From NCBI GenBank assembly GCA_027338645.1, contig DAHWSH010000007.1, positions 1 to 54,069 on the forward strand: 54,069 bases of DNA, written 5' to 3'. This stretch comes from JAJZIH01 sp021785265 (lineage in GTDB: Bacteria > Pseudomonadota > Gammaproteobacteria > JAKAQQ01). Under the pieces are notes generated by a model. It did not search any database. It saw nothing but the letters and a program-made list of their open reading frames with translations, and was not told the origin of the DNA. Both the position numbers and the translations under genes were made by a program. Of the stretch, positions 8,206 through 17,118 are shown in pieces. How positions within the stretch are numbered: position 1 is the stretch's first letter; each line of letters opens with the position of its first letter.

Positions 8206-10116
8206 ATGAACACGGCCGCACCGGTTCCCAATCCCTCACGGGAATACCGCCTGTTCCGTCGCCGACTGATCCTGGCCCTCCTCGTCGGCGCTCTCCTGGT
8301 CGCAGCCATCGTGGTTCGGCTGGTTGCCCTCCAGCTCATCGACCACCGGCACTTCGATGCCCTGGCCCGTGGCAACCGGATCCGCACACTGCCCATCGAT
8401 CCCCCACGCGGGCTCATCACGGACCGCCATGGCATCATCCTCGCGGAAAACATCCCGAGTTACGAACTCGTGATCAACCGGGATGAGGTCCGGAACCTGC
8501 GCCAGACGATCCGACAGATCAAAGCCTTCGTGCCGCTCCGACCGGAGGATCTCCGGCTGTTCTGGCAGCTGGTCCGGGTCGAACCCCCCTATGAACCGGT
8601 CCCGATCCGCCGCGACATGAGTTCCCGGAGCGCCGCCCGGCTCGCCGTCAACCTGTCGCGACTGCCCGGCGTGAGTATCGAGGCCCATCTCAAGCGCTTC
8701 TATCCACTCGGACCCATCGGCGCACACCTATTGGGTTACGTCGGCCCCATCCATTCACGGGAACTCCGCAGGAACCCGGGCAAGCTCTACAACGCCGATT
8801 CGGACGTGGGCCAGGAAGGGCTCGAGCTCAGCTTCGAGAATCTGCTCTACGGGATCCCGGGGAGACGGACCGTCGAGATCAACGTGGCCGGTGGCCTGGT
8901 CCGCGACCTCAGGACGGTTCCTCCCGTGCCCGGAGACTCGCTGATCTTGACGATCGACGCCCGCCTCCAGGCCATCGCCCATGCCGCGCTCGGCCACAAT
9001 GCGGGTGCGGTCGTGGCCATCGACCCCCGGACCGGCGGCATCCTCGCCATGGCCAGCACCCCGAGCTACAACCCCAATCTCTTCGTGAGCGGGATCAGCG
9101 ATGCTGCCTACCACCGTCTTGCCGATAACCCGCTCCGCCCCTTGTTCAACCGTGCCCTCCAGGGAGAATACGCTCCGGCCTCCACCATCAAACCATTCAT
9201 CAGCCTGGCGGTCCTGAACGACCGGGTGATCACCACGAAAACCACCATTTACTGTCCGGGCACTTTTGTCCTTCCGGGCACCACCCATGTCTACCACGAC
9301 TGGCAGCCCTGGGGACACGGGATCACCAACCTGCGCAAAGCCATCACCCAGTCGGTCGATGTCTTCTTCTACCACATGGCGGTCGACCTGGGCATCCACC
9401 GGCTGGACACCTTCGTCAGCCGGTTCGGCTTCGGCCACCGCCCCCCGATCGACCTCATCGGGGCCCGCGCCGGCGTCTTACCCTCACCGGCCTGGAAGCT
9501 CGCCCATACGGGCAAGCCCTGGTACGAGGGAGATACCGTGATCTCCGGAATCGGCGAGGGATTCTGGCTCGTGACGCCGCTGCAGATGGCCGTGGCGCTA
9601 GGCACCCTCGCCGACCATGGCCACCGCTTCCGCCCCCGGGTCATCCATGCCATTCTCGATCCCATGAACCACCGCATCGACCGCATGATCCCGGAGGTCG
9701 AGTCGCCGATCCGCCTCGATCGTCCCGGACTCTGGCACACCGTGATCCGGGATATGGAAAGCGTGATCTGGAATCCCACGGGTACTGCGCACGGCATCGA
9801 TGCCGGCCTCCTGTATCCGCTCGCGGGCAAGACCGGAACCGCCCAAGTCAGTGACCTGGACCGGAGCTATTTCGGGAACTACCACTTGCTGCCCAAGAAA
9901 GAGCGGGACAATGCGGTCTTTATCGCCTTCGGTCCGATTCCCCATCCCCGGATCGCGGTGGCGGTCTTCGTCGAACATGGCGTCGCCGGTGCGGTGACCG
10001 GGGCTCCGATCGCCCGTCGCCTCATCGAGGCCTACCTCGAATCCCTGGGACTGCCACCCGAGCGCCACCCCTACGCCTCGCTCACGGATCACGACCCCAC
10101 CGCCATTCGGCACTGA
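8206..10116 (+). CDS. mrdA: Peptidoglycan DD-transpeptidase PBP2
   Basis: PBP2 cross-links new peptidoglycan during cell elongation, paired with the RodA polymerase. The 636-residue class B protein has a transmembrane helix at about residues 22-42 and then the pedestal domain with the PPRGLITDRHG motif. The C-terminal transpeptidase has the catalytic S-T-I-K (Ser326, Lys329), S-V-D and K-T-G (542-544). SVD rather than SxN is normal for PBP2. Length matches the family. It follows mreD by 4 bp and precedes rodA by 57 bp. Confidence 0.96.
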   Translation: MNTAAPVPNPSREYRLFRRRLILALLVGALLVAAIVVRLVALQLIDHRHFDALARGNRIRTLPIDPPRGLITDRHGIILAENIPSYELVINRDEVRNLRQTIRQIKAFVPLRPEDLRLFWQLVRVEPPYEPVPIRRDMSSRSAARLAVNLSRLPGVSIEAHLKRFYPLGPIGAHLLGYVGPIHSRELRRNPGKLYNADSDVGQEGLELSFENLLYGIPGRRTVEINVAGGLVRDLRTVPPVPGDSLILTIDARLQAIAHAALGHNAGAVVAIDPRTGGILAMASTPSYNPNLFVSGISDAAYHRLADNPLRPLFNRALQGEYAPASTIKPFISLAVLNDRVITTKTTIYCPGTFVLPGTTHVYHDWQPWGHGITNLRKAITQSVDVFFYHMAVDLGIHRLDTFVSRFGFGHRPPIDLIGARAGVLPSPAWKLAHTGKPWYEGDTVISGIGEGFWLVTPLQMAVALGTLADHGHRFRPRVIHAILDPMNHRIDRMIPEVESPIRLDRPGLWHTVIRDMESVIWNPTGTAHGIDAGLLYPLAGKTGTAQVSDLDRSYFGNYHLLPKKERDNAVFIAFGPIPHPRIAVAVFVEHGVAGAVTGAPIARRLIEAYLESLGLPPERHPYASLTDHDPTAIRH

Positions 10117-10173
10117 TCTTCCTCGAGCCGGGCGGATGTGGCACACTGGTAGCCTCACCAGCGTGCATCCGTT

Positions 10174-11328
10174 GTGGCCAGCCGTATCGCTCTTCCGATC
10201 CCCGACTCGAGTCACCGCATCCGGGACGCCGAGAATCTTGGTCCCGGATGGACCGCCTATCTGCATCTCGATGGGACCCTCCTGGTCGAACTGGCCCTCC
10301 TGGCCCTCTTCGGGCTCGTGTCCCTCTATGGCGCCGGACACGGCCACTTCACGCTCGTCGAAAAACAGCTGATCCGGGTGCTTCTGGGCTTCGCCGTCCT
10401 GATCACCGTGGCCCAGGTTCCGCCGGTCTACTACCGACTGGCCGCTCCCTGGTTTTACGGCGCCTCGCTCCTGCTCCTGGCCGCTGTTCTGGTCTTCGGA
10501 CACACCCGACTGGGGGCCCAGCGCTGGCTCGATCTCGGTTTCGTGAGGCTCGAGCCCACCGAACTCATGCTCCTCGCACTCCCCCTCATGCTGACCCGCG
10601 CTCTCGCCGCCACCTCCCCTCCACCGGACTGGAAGCGCATCGGCTTGAGCCTGGTCCTGACCGGTCTTCCCTTGGCCCTCATCCTGAAACAGCCCGACCT
10701 GGGTTCCGCCCTCCTCATCGGCCTGATCGGCATCTTCTGCCTCTTCCTGTCCGGAATCCGCTGGCGCTACCTCGCCATCGGCCTGCTCTTGATCGCCGCC
10801 TGCGCTCCCATCGCCTGGCACTTCATGCACCAGTACCAGCAGGAACGGATCCTCATTTTCTTGAATCCGGAACGCGACCCCCTGGGTGCCGGCTATCACA
10901 TCATCCAGTCCCAGATCGCCCTGGGCTCAGGCGGTCTCTTTGGACGCGGACTGCTCCACGGCAGCCAGACCCGGCTCGACTTCCTGCCGGAAAGCACCAC
11001 CGACTTCATCTTCGCCGTCATCGGGGAACAGTTCGGGCTGCTCGGCGCTCTCGCACTCATTCTGCTGTTCCTCTTGCTGATCCAGCGGACCCTGTGGCTG
11101 GCCTTACGGATGGATAGCCGCTTTGGGCAGATGTGGACCACGACTCTGGCCTTCATCATCTTCCTCTACCTCATCGTCAACGTGGGCATGGTGTCCGGAC
11201 TCTTGCCGGTGGTGGGCGAGCCACTGCCATTCGTGAGCTTCGGAGGCTCTTCCATCGTGACCCTCATGGCCGGATTCGGGAGCGTCATGAACCTCTCGCG
11301 CGAACCCCGTCTCTTGAACGCCCGCTGA
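10174..11328 (+). CDS. rodA: Peptidoglycan glycosyltransferase RodA (SEDS family)
   Basis: RodA polymerises lipid II into glycan strands together with PBP2. The 384-residue polytopic protein shows the SEDS features: GAQRWLDLGFVRLEPTE in the first half, KQPDLGSA with the conserved Asp, and near the end GEPLPFVSFGGSSIV. About ten transmembrane helices are visible. The GTG start at 10174 has no clear ribosome binding site, and about 25 residues precede the usual first helix, so the true start may lie a little downstream. mltB follows after 1 bp. Confidence 0.93.
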   Translation: MASRIALPIPDSSHRIRDAENLGPGWTAYLHLDGTLLVELALLALFGLVSLYGAGHGHFTLVEKQLIRVLLGFAVLITVAQVPPVYYRLAAPWFYGASLLLLAAVLVFGHTRLGAQRWLDLGFVRLEPTELMLLALPLMLTRALAATSPPPDWKRIGLSLVLTGLPLALILKQPDLGSALLIGLIGIFCLFLSGIRWRYLAIGLLLIAACAPIAWHFMHQYQQERILIFLNPERDPLGAGYHIIQSQIALGSGGLFGRGLLHGSQTRLDFLPESTTDFIFAVIGEQFGLLGALALILLFLLLIQRTLWLALRMDSRFGQMWTTTLAFIIFLYLIVNVGMVSGLLPVVGEPLPFVSFGGSSIVTLMAGFGSVMNLSREPRLLNAR

Positions 11329-11329
11329 T

Positions 11330-12310
11330 ATGCGCCGCACCCTTCTCGCCCTGGTCTGTCTCTCCTGCCTCGGATGCCCAATCACCGCAGCCCCGCTGGC
11401 GACTGCAGGTCTCCCGACCCAGGCGGTCCGACACTTCATCGCGCACATGGTCCGCGTCCACCATTTCGACGCCCAAGCGCTCACGGCGCTCTTCCGCAAG
11501 GCCCGTCTCCTGCCGGGTGTCATCGCCTTGATCCACCATCCCTACGAAGCCTTGCCCTGGCGCCGCTACCGGCAACTCTTTGTCAACCCGGAAAAGATCC
11601 GGCTCGGGAAGAGCTGGCTTCGGGCCCATGCCCAATCCATCCACCAGGAGGAACAGCAATTCGGCGTCCCCGGTTCGATCATTGCCGCCATTCTCGGCGT
11701 CGAGACCAACTACGGACGGATCACCGGCGAGATTCCGGCACTGGACAGCCTGAGTACGCTGGCCTTCGGAGATCCGAGCCGGGGGGCGTTCTTCCGCCAT
11801 GAGCTGAGCGGCTTTCTCCGTCTCTGCCGGCGCGAGCACTTCAATCCGGCGGCACTCCGCGGTTCCTACGCCGGCGCGCTCGGCATCCCCCAATTCATGC
11901 CGAACACCTATCTGCGCTACGCCATCGGCACGGCACCGGGTCGACGGGCCAACCTTTTCACCAGCATGAAGGATGCGATCGACAGCGTGGCGCGTTACCT
12001 CCGGGCCAAAGGCTGGCAGCCCGGCCAGCCCGTCGCCATCGAGGTCGCCCTCGCCCCCAACCGCCCGCCCCCCGGCCCCGATCTCCTCGAAACCCCGACC
12101 CATCCCCGGGCCCTGCGCCGGGCCGGCCTCCTCATTCCCCGCCGCCTGTCCAACCAGCTGACCGTGGAGCTCGTGACCCGGCCGGGACTCACCGATACCC
12201 ACTACTGGCTCACGCTGCCCAACTTCCAGAGCCTCATGGCCTACAACCCGAGCGTCAACTACACCATGGCGGTCTTCGAACTTGCACTGCACCTCGCGGG
12301 ACCGTCCTGA
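11330..12310 (+). CDS. mltB: Lytic murein transglycosylase B
   Basis: MltB cleaves the MurNAc-GlcNAc bond to give 1,6-anhydro ends. The 326-residue protein has an N-terminal signal (LLALVCLSCLGCPITAAP) in which a cysteine could serve as a lipobox; either a secreted or lipoprotein form is possible. The family-3 lytic transglycosylase domain follows: GVETNYG with catalytic Glu125, GALGIPQFMPNTYLRYA, and near the C-terminus NYTMAVFELA. Position between rodA and rlpA places it in the elongation operon. Its 3' end overlaps rlpA by 29 bp. Confidence 0.93.
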   Translation: MRRTLLALVCLSCLGCPITAAPLATAGLPTQAVRHFIAHMVRVHHFDAQALTALFRKARLLPGVIALIHHPYEALPWRRYRQLFVNPEKIRLGKSWLRAHAQSIHQEEQQFGVPGSIIAAILGVETNYGRITGEIPALDSLSTLAFGDPSRGAFFRHELSGFLRLCRREHFNPAALRGSYAGALGIPQFMPNTYLRYAIGTAPGRRANLFTSMKDAIDSVARYLRAKGWQPGQPVAIEVALAPNRPPPGPDLLETPTHPRALRRAGLLIPRRLSNQLTVELVTRPGLTDTHYWLTLPNFQSLMAYNPSVNYTMAVFELALHLAGPS

Positions 12311-13067
12311 CGGGCCGTGGTTTCCCCGAGCCCTCCTCGGACTGGGGCTCCTCCTGCTCGCCGCCTGTGCACCGTTCCCGAGACGAACGGCACGGCCCGT
12401 CCAGGGCGCCACGAGCGCCTCCTACGTGGTCGGCGGGCGCCGCTACTACGTGCTCCGCGATGCCTTGGGCTACAACCAGCGGGGAATCGCCTCCTGGTAC
12501 GGCCTCCATTCGATCGGCAAGCCCACGGCGAGCGGCATTCCCTACAATCCCGCCGCGCTGACCGCGGCGAGCAAGACCCTGCCCTTGGGCACCTGGGTCC
12601 GGGTCACCGACCTCGTGAACGGCCGAAGGGTCAATGTCCGCATCGACGATCGGGGCCCTTTCGTCTCACACCGCATCATCGATCTGTCCTATGCGGCGGC
12701 CCGACGGCTGGGCATGATTGCCCGCGGCACCGCCCTGGTCGACGTCCAGGCCATTCCCCACCCCGTGCTCCCGGGCGCCGAGCGCTATCGCCTCGCCCCA
12801 CCCCCCCTGCCCCATAATCCACTCGGTCACCCGCCCCGCATGTATCTCCAGGTGGGGGCCTACGCCCGGCGCGGATCAGCCCTCGCGCTCGAACTCCATC
12901 TCATGAAGAAAGGCATTCGCCCGCTCCGGCTGTTCCCCCTCCGGCGCCACCACCGGATCCTCTACATCCTCCAGGTGGGCCCGCTCGGACACGTTCGGGA
13001 ACTTGACCGCCTCGCCCAGCGTCTCACGGTTCTGGGCTATCCGAACACGGAGGTCATCATCCGTTGA
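12282..13067 (+). CDS. rlpA: RlpA: septal-ring lytic transglycosylase lipoprotein with SPOR domain
   Basis: RlpA cleaves denuded (peptide-free) glycan strands. The 261-residue protein has a lipobox LLAAC (Cys29), then the double-psi beta-barrel domain (about 68-155) with GIASWYG, the catalytic-loop ASGIPYNPAALTAASKTLPLG, the IDDRGPF Asp, and IIDLSYAAARRLGM. A C-terminal SPOR domain follows (about 182-260, MYLQVGAYARRGSALALELH), which binds denuded glycan. The only usable start before the signal peptide is a TTG inside mltB, giving a 29-bp overlap. A weak start in an overlap suggests low, coupled expression. Confidence 0.92.
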   Translation: MHCTSRDRPDGPWFPRALLGLGLLLLAACAPFPRRTARPVQGATSASYVVGGRRYYVLRDALGYNQRGIASWYGLHSIGKPTASGIPYNPAALTAASKTLPLGTWVRVTDLVNGRRVNVRIDDRGPFVSHRIIDLSYAAARRLGMIARGTALVDVQAIPHPVLPGAERYRLAPPPLPHNPLGHPPRMYLQVGAYARRGSALALELHLMKKGIRPLRLFPLRRHHRILYILQVGPLGHVRELDRLAQRLTVLGYPNTEVIIR

Positions 13068-13096
13068 TCGAACCCAGACCCAGACTGCGGCCGGGG

Positions 13097-13102
13097 TAAA
13101 AT
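13097..13102 (+). promoter_or_regulatory. Candidate -10 element before dacA
   Basis: TAAAAT in a GGGGTAAAATAGCC context lies 31 bp before the dacA TTG within the 66-bp rlpA-dacA gap. No strong -35 is evident. It may allow dacA-dat to be transcribed separately from the upstream cluster. Confidence 0.3.
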
Positions 13103-13133
13103 AGCCGCCACCGCCTGCCCGACGGAGCCCTCC

Positions 13134-14285
13134 TTGAAATCCCAGACCCGCCGCCTTGAAACCCTGATCCTGGCCGTCATCCTCTGTGCCCTGGCCCCGC
13201 TTGCCCACGCCGGCTTCCCGATCCCGCCCGCCCCGAGCTTCAACGCCAAAAGCTGGGTGCTCCTGGATGGCCGCACCGGCCAGATTCTGGCCCGGCACGA
13301 GGTCGACCAGCACCTGGCGCCCGCCAGTCTCACCAAGCTCATGGTGGCCTACATCACCTTCTCCGCCCTCAAGGCCGGCGCGATCCATCCGAACGAGCGT
13401 TTCACCATCTCGACCGCAGCCTGGCGGACCGGCGGTTCTCGCATGTTCCTCCTGCCGGGAAGCCACGTCACCGTGAACGACCTGCTCAAGGGACTCATCG
13501 TCGACTCCGGCAATGATGCCGCCGTGGCCCTGAGCCAGGCGGTGGCGGGCACCCGTGCGGCGATGGTCAGCCTGATGAACCGCTATGCCAAAAAACTCGG
13601 CCTCCACAATACCCACTATGCGGACGTCGATGGTCTTCCGGTTTCGGATCATTACAGCAGTGCACTCGACATCGCCCGCCTGTCCCGCGACATCATCCGT
13701 ACTTTTCCCGCCGAGTACCACCGCTACTTCGCGATCAAGACCTTCACCTGGGACCATATCACTCAGGAGAACCGGGTGAGCCTGCTCTGGATGGACTCCT
13801 GGGTCGACGGGCTCAAGACCGGCTTTACCGATCAGGCCGGCTATTGCATGGACGCCTCCGGTATCCAGAATGGCATGCGGCTCATCGCGGTCGTCATGGG
13901 CGCACCGTCCTGGAATGCCCGGGTCAACGATGCCCAGGCGCTCCTCAACTGGGGTTTCAATTTTTTCCATGACCACGAACTTTACCGGAAGGGCGTCGCA
14001 CTCGGCCGGATCCGGGTCGCGTTGGGGTCCCACGGCTCGGTTCCGGTAGGCCTCACCCGGTCGCTCTGGGTGACCGTCCCGCGATTGAACTACCGCTCGC
14101 TCAAGGCGGTCCTGGTCGTTCCCAAACACCTGGATGCACCGGTCGAAACCCACAAGACGGTAGGGACGCTACGGGTGATGCTCGGGCACCACCTGCTGCT
14201 CACCCGACCGCTCTATCCGCTCCTGGCCGTCAAGCGCGGCAACTGGTTCGAACAGTTGATGGACGAAATCGGTCAGCTCTTCTAG
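13134..14285 (+). CDS. dacA: D-alanyl-D-alanine carboxypeptidase (PBP5/6 family)
   Basis: This periplasmic enzyme trims the terminal D-Ala from pentapeptide stems. The 383-residue protein has a cleavable signal (LAPLAHA), the catalytic S-L-T-K (Ser65, Lys68), S-G-N (125-127) and K-T-G (228-230), and a C-terminal all-beta domain ending in a short amphipathic helix (NWFEQLMDEIGQLF) that anchors such enzymes to the inner membrane. Start is TTG with GGAG 8 bases upstream. It follows rlpA as in many Gammaproteobacteria and is 2 bp from dat. Confidence 0.95.
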   Translation: MKSQTRRLETLILAVILCALAPLAHAGFPIPPAPSFNAKSWVLLDGRTGQILARHEVDQHLAPASLTKLMVAYITFSALKAGAIHPNERFTISTAAWRTGGSRMFLLPGSHVTVNDLLKGLIVDSGNDAAVALSQAVAGTRAAMVSLMNRYAKKLGLHNTHYADVDGLPVSDHYSSALDIARLSRDIIRTFPAEYHRYFAIKTFTWDHITQENRVSLLWMDSWVDGLKTGFTDQAGYCMDASGIQNGMRLIAVVMGAPSWNARVNDAQALLNWGFNFFHDHELYRKGVALGRIRVALGSHGSVPVGLTRSLWVTVPRLNYRSLKAVLVVPKHLDAPVETHKTVGTLRVMLGHHLLLTRPLYPLLAVKRGNWFEQLMDEIGQLF

Positions 14286-14287
14286 CC

Positions 14288-15157
14288 GTGGACACAGTCT
14301 TCCTGAACGGGGCCTTCCTGCCGGTGGCGGCAGCCCGCATTTCACCTCTCGACCGGGGTTTTCTCTTCGCCGATGCCGTCTACGAGGTGATTCCCGTCTA
14401 CGGCTCCAGGCTGTTTCTCTGGACCCCCCACTACGCGCGACTGGAGCGCAGCCTGGCCGCCCTGGATCTCAAGAACCCGTATCGGGAGTCCGACTGGCAC
14501 CGGCTGCTCGCCCATCTGATCGAGGTCAACGGAGGCGGCGATCTCTCGGTCTACCTCGAGGTCACCCGGGGGACCGAACCGGTGCGCGACCACCGGATTC
14601 CGGCGGACCTCGCCCCCACGGTCTTTGCCCTGACTCAGCCGGCCCTGCCTCCCGATCCCGCGCTCGAAGCGCAGGGCATGACCGTGGTCCTGCGTCCGGA
14701 TTTCCGCTGGCAGCGCTGTGACATCAAGTCCACGGCTCTCCTCGCCAATGTTTTATTGCGCGAGTCGGCACGGGAAGTCGGCGCCGGAGAGGCGCTCCTC
14801 GTGCGTGACGGATGCGTCCTCGAGGGAACCTCGAGCAATGTCCTGGCCCTCCATGGCAACACGGTGTCGAGCCCCCCGGACGGGCCCCTGCTCCTGGCCG
14901 GCGTCACCCGGGATCTCGTTCTCGAGCTGGCCGAGCAAAGCGGCTTCCGTACCCGCCGGCGGACGCTCACGGCCGATGATCTCGGGACCGCTCACGAGGT
15001 CTGGCTGACCAGTACCCGCCGCATCCTGGCTCCTGTGACCCGGATCGAGGGACGACCGGTCGGAAGCGGACGGCCGGGACCCGCCTACCAGCGCATCCGG
15101 GCGGCGTTCCAGAAAAGACTTCAGGCCTTCCTCGAAGCCCCCCCTCCGTCCGCCTGA
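14288..15157 (+). CDS. dat: D-amino-acid transaminase (class IV, PLP)
   Basis: D-amino-acid transaminase interconverts D-alanine plus 2-oxoglutarate with pyruvate plus D-glutamate. The 289-residue class IV aminotransferase opens with VFLNGAFLPVAAARISPLDR, has the PLP-binding Lys147 in CDIKSTALLANVL, the EGTSSN motif, and the GVTRDLVLELA cofactor-phosphate loop. The DIKS context and the dacA neighbour favour D-amino-acid transaminase over branched-chain aminotransferase (IlvE) or aminodeoxychorismate lyase. Start is GTG, 2 bp after dacA. It overlaps the convergent lipB by 37 bp. Confidence 0.87.
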   Translation: MDTVFLNGAFLPVAAARISPLDRGFLFADAVYEVIPVYGSRLFLWTPHYARLERSLAALDLKNPYRESDWHRLLAHLIEVNGGGDLSVYLEVTRGTEPVRDHRIPADLAPTVFALTQPALPPDPALEAQGMTVVLRPDFRWQRCDIKSTALLANVLLRESAREVGAGEALLVRDGCVLEGTSSNVLALHGNTVSSPPDGPLLLAGVTRDLVLELAEQSGFRTRRRTLTADDLGTAHEVWLTSTRRILAPVTRIEGRPVGSGRPGPAYQRIRAAFQKRLQAFLEAPPPSA

Positions 15158-15837
15158 ACCGAAGCGGCCCCTCTCGGAAGCGACCGCAGCTGGGACAGGA
15201 GATGGGCTTCGAGGCGGTGGCCCACCACCTCGAGATCACTCGGCCCCCCGCAATCGGCGACCCGGGTCATCTCGAGTCCCCGGAATCCGCAGGGATGGAT
15301 GCCGAGAAAAGGCCCAAGATCGTTCGACACGTTGAGTGCGAGGCCGTGATAACTGGCCCCGCGTCGGATCCGCAGGCCGATCGAGGCGATCTTGCGTGAT
15401 TCCACATAGACCCCGGGCGCTTCGGCCCGGCCATGGCCCGTGATGCCGAAATCCCTGAGACAGTCGATGGTCGCCTGTTCAAGCAGGCGGACCAGCTGCC
15501 GTGGGCCCACGCTCCGGCGCGCCAGGGCAATCAGCGGGTAGACGACGAGCTGACCCGGTCCATGGTAGGTGACCTGTCCGCCCCGGTCGGTCGGGATCAC
15601 GGGGATCGAACCGGGGTCGAGGAGGTGCTCGAGGTGCCCATTCAGGCCCAGCGTATAGACCGGCGGATGCTCGAGAAACCAGATTTCGTCCACGCGCTCC
15701 GGGCTTCGCCGTTCCGTAAAATCCATCATGTCCTGCCAGGTGGTCCGGTAATCCACGAGTCCGAGCCAGCGGCAGACCGGCTCCGCCGGAAGGGACGGGG
15801 AGGCTGGATCTCCCACCGGCCGGTCGGCCCGCTTCAC
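15121..15837 (-). CDS. lipB: Octanoyl-[acyl-carrier-protein]:protein octanoyltransferase
   Basis: LipB moves octanoate from ACP to the lipoyl domains of GcvH and the 2-oxoacid dehydrogenases, before LipA adds sulfur. The 238-residue protein has DRGGQVTYHGPGQLVVYPL, the Lys of ESRKIASIGLRI, and the catalytic Cys in GIHPCGFRGLEMT. The GTG start at 15837 overlaps the kynU stop as GTGA; the frame is open far upstream but has no family similarity there. lipA is not adjacent. It is the last gene of the gcvT-to-lipB operon and thus co-expressed with its substrate GcvH. Confidence 0.94.
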   Translation of the reverse strand: MKRADRPVGDPASPSLPAEPVCRWLGLVDYRTTWQDMMDFTERRSPERVDEIWFLEHPPVYTLGLNGHLEHLLDPGSIPVIPTDRGGQVTYHGPGQLVVYPLIALARRSVGPRQLVRLLEQATIDCLRDFGITGHGRAEAPGVYVESRKIASIGLRIRRGASYHGLALNVSNDLGPFLGIHPCGFRGLEMTRVADCGGPSDLEVVGHRLEAHLLSQLRSLPRGAASVQADGGGASRKA

Positions 15838-17108
15838 GTGCGGCCGCGCCGAGCCAGACGGCACATCGCCTCGTGCCAGCGCACGGCATCCGTAAAGCCG
15901 TTGTAGAGAGGGGCAAAGGCGATCCGGTGGATGCGGGGTTCGCGCCAGTCGCCGACGACGCCCAGTGACCCGAGCGCCCGGATGAAATCCGCTCCCTCGG
16001 GCAGGGGAGGACTCACCCGAAAGGAGAGTTGAGCGCCACGTTCGAGAGGCTCCTCCGGCGTGATGCACTCGAGTCCGGCCACCGGCTGGAGGGACAGCTG
16101 CTCCCTCAGAAAGGCGATCACAGCCTCGCGTCGCGTGATCAGCCGGTCCAGGGAGTGTTCCGCAAAAAGCGGGAGCGTGGCCCAGAGCGGTGCCGTGGCC
16201 AGCACCGGCACGTTGCTCACGGCGAAACCGAGCGCTCCGGCTTCCGGCTGGAAGTCCGGCCCCATGAGAAAACGCGTTTTCTCCTCATGACCCCACCAGC
16301 CGGCGAGCATGGGGGGCGGAACGCCGTCCACGGGATCGGCGCGCACATAGAGCCCGCCCACCGCACCCGGCCCGCCGTTCAGGTACTTGTAGGAGCACCA
16401 GACCGCAAAATCGACGCCCTCCCGATCGAGGGCGAGCGGCACATTGCCGATGGCATGGGCCAGATCGACCCCGAACGATGCGCCCACCGCGTGGGTGGCC
16501 CGCGCGAGTCGAGCCAGGGGCAGCTTCTGACCGGTGAGATAGTTCACGCCACCCACCCAGACCAGGGCCAGACGTTCGCCGGCCGCCGTGATCGCTTCCG
16601 TGAGTACATCCGGATCCAGCCGGCTATGGCCGGGGGCGGGACCGATCTCGACCAGGTCGGTCGCGGGATCTCCTCCATGCCAGTGGATCTGCGAAACCAG
16701 GGCATGACGGTCGGAGGGGAAGACCGGCTTATCGATCAGGATCTGCCGGCGGTTCCGAGTGGGGCGGTAAAAGCGGGCAAGAAGGAAATGGAGATTGACC
16801 GTGAGTGAGTTGAGAACCGCGATCTCGTCCGGATGAGCCCCGAGAAGGGGGGCCAGAAGGGGTCGGAGATCATGGGCATAACGCAGCCAGGAGGGTGTGG
16901 CCTGCTCGTAACCCTGGATGCCGAGCCGACCCCACGCGTCCAACTCCCGCTCGAGACAGGATCTGACTCCGCGATGGCAGAGTCCCAGAGAGTGGCCGGC
17001 CAGATAGGCCAGCGGGCGGTGGCCGGCATCCCGGGGACGGACGAAGGAGTCGGCGAGTCGGCACCAGGGCTCCTCCTGGTCCCGCGCCGCCGCGTCCCTG
17101 AAATCCAT
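15834..17108 (-). CDS. kynU: Kynureninase
   Basis: Kynureninase hydrolyses kynurenine to anthranilate and alanine with PLP. The 424-residue protein shows fold-type I features of this family: an N-terminal YLAGHSLGL, a SLTVNLHFLLARFY segment, VDLAHAIGNVPL with the cofactor Asp, and the Schiff-base lysine (Lys241) in WCSYKYLNGGPGAVGG, the kynureninase signature. The ATG at 17108 gives normal length. It sits 10 bp after thyA and is coupled to lipB. No tryptophan dioxygenase or kynurenine formamidase is nearby, so its pathway role here is not evident. Confidence 0.92.
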   Translation of the reverse strand: MDFRDAAARDQEEPWCRLADSFVRPRDAGHRPLAYLAGHSLGLCHRGVRSCLERELDAWGRLGIQGYEQATPSWLRYAHDLRPLLAPLLGAHPDEIAVLNSLTVNLHFLLARFYRPTRNRRQILIDKPVFPSDRHALVSQIHWHGGDPATDLVEIGPAPGHSRLDPDVLTEAITAAGERLALVWVGGVNYLTGQKLPLARLARATHAVGASFGVDLAHAIGNVPLALDREGVDFAVWCSYKYLNGGPGAVGGLYVRADPVDGVPPPMLAGWWGHEEKTRFLMGPDFQPEAGALGFAVSNVPVLATAPLWATLPLFAEHSLDRLITRREAVIAFLREQLSLQPVAGLECITPEEPLERGAQLSFRVSPPLPEGADFIRALGSLGVVGDWREPRIHRIAFAPLYNGFTDAVRWHEAMCRLARRGRT

Positions 17109-17118
17109 GTCCGGCCGC

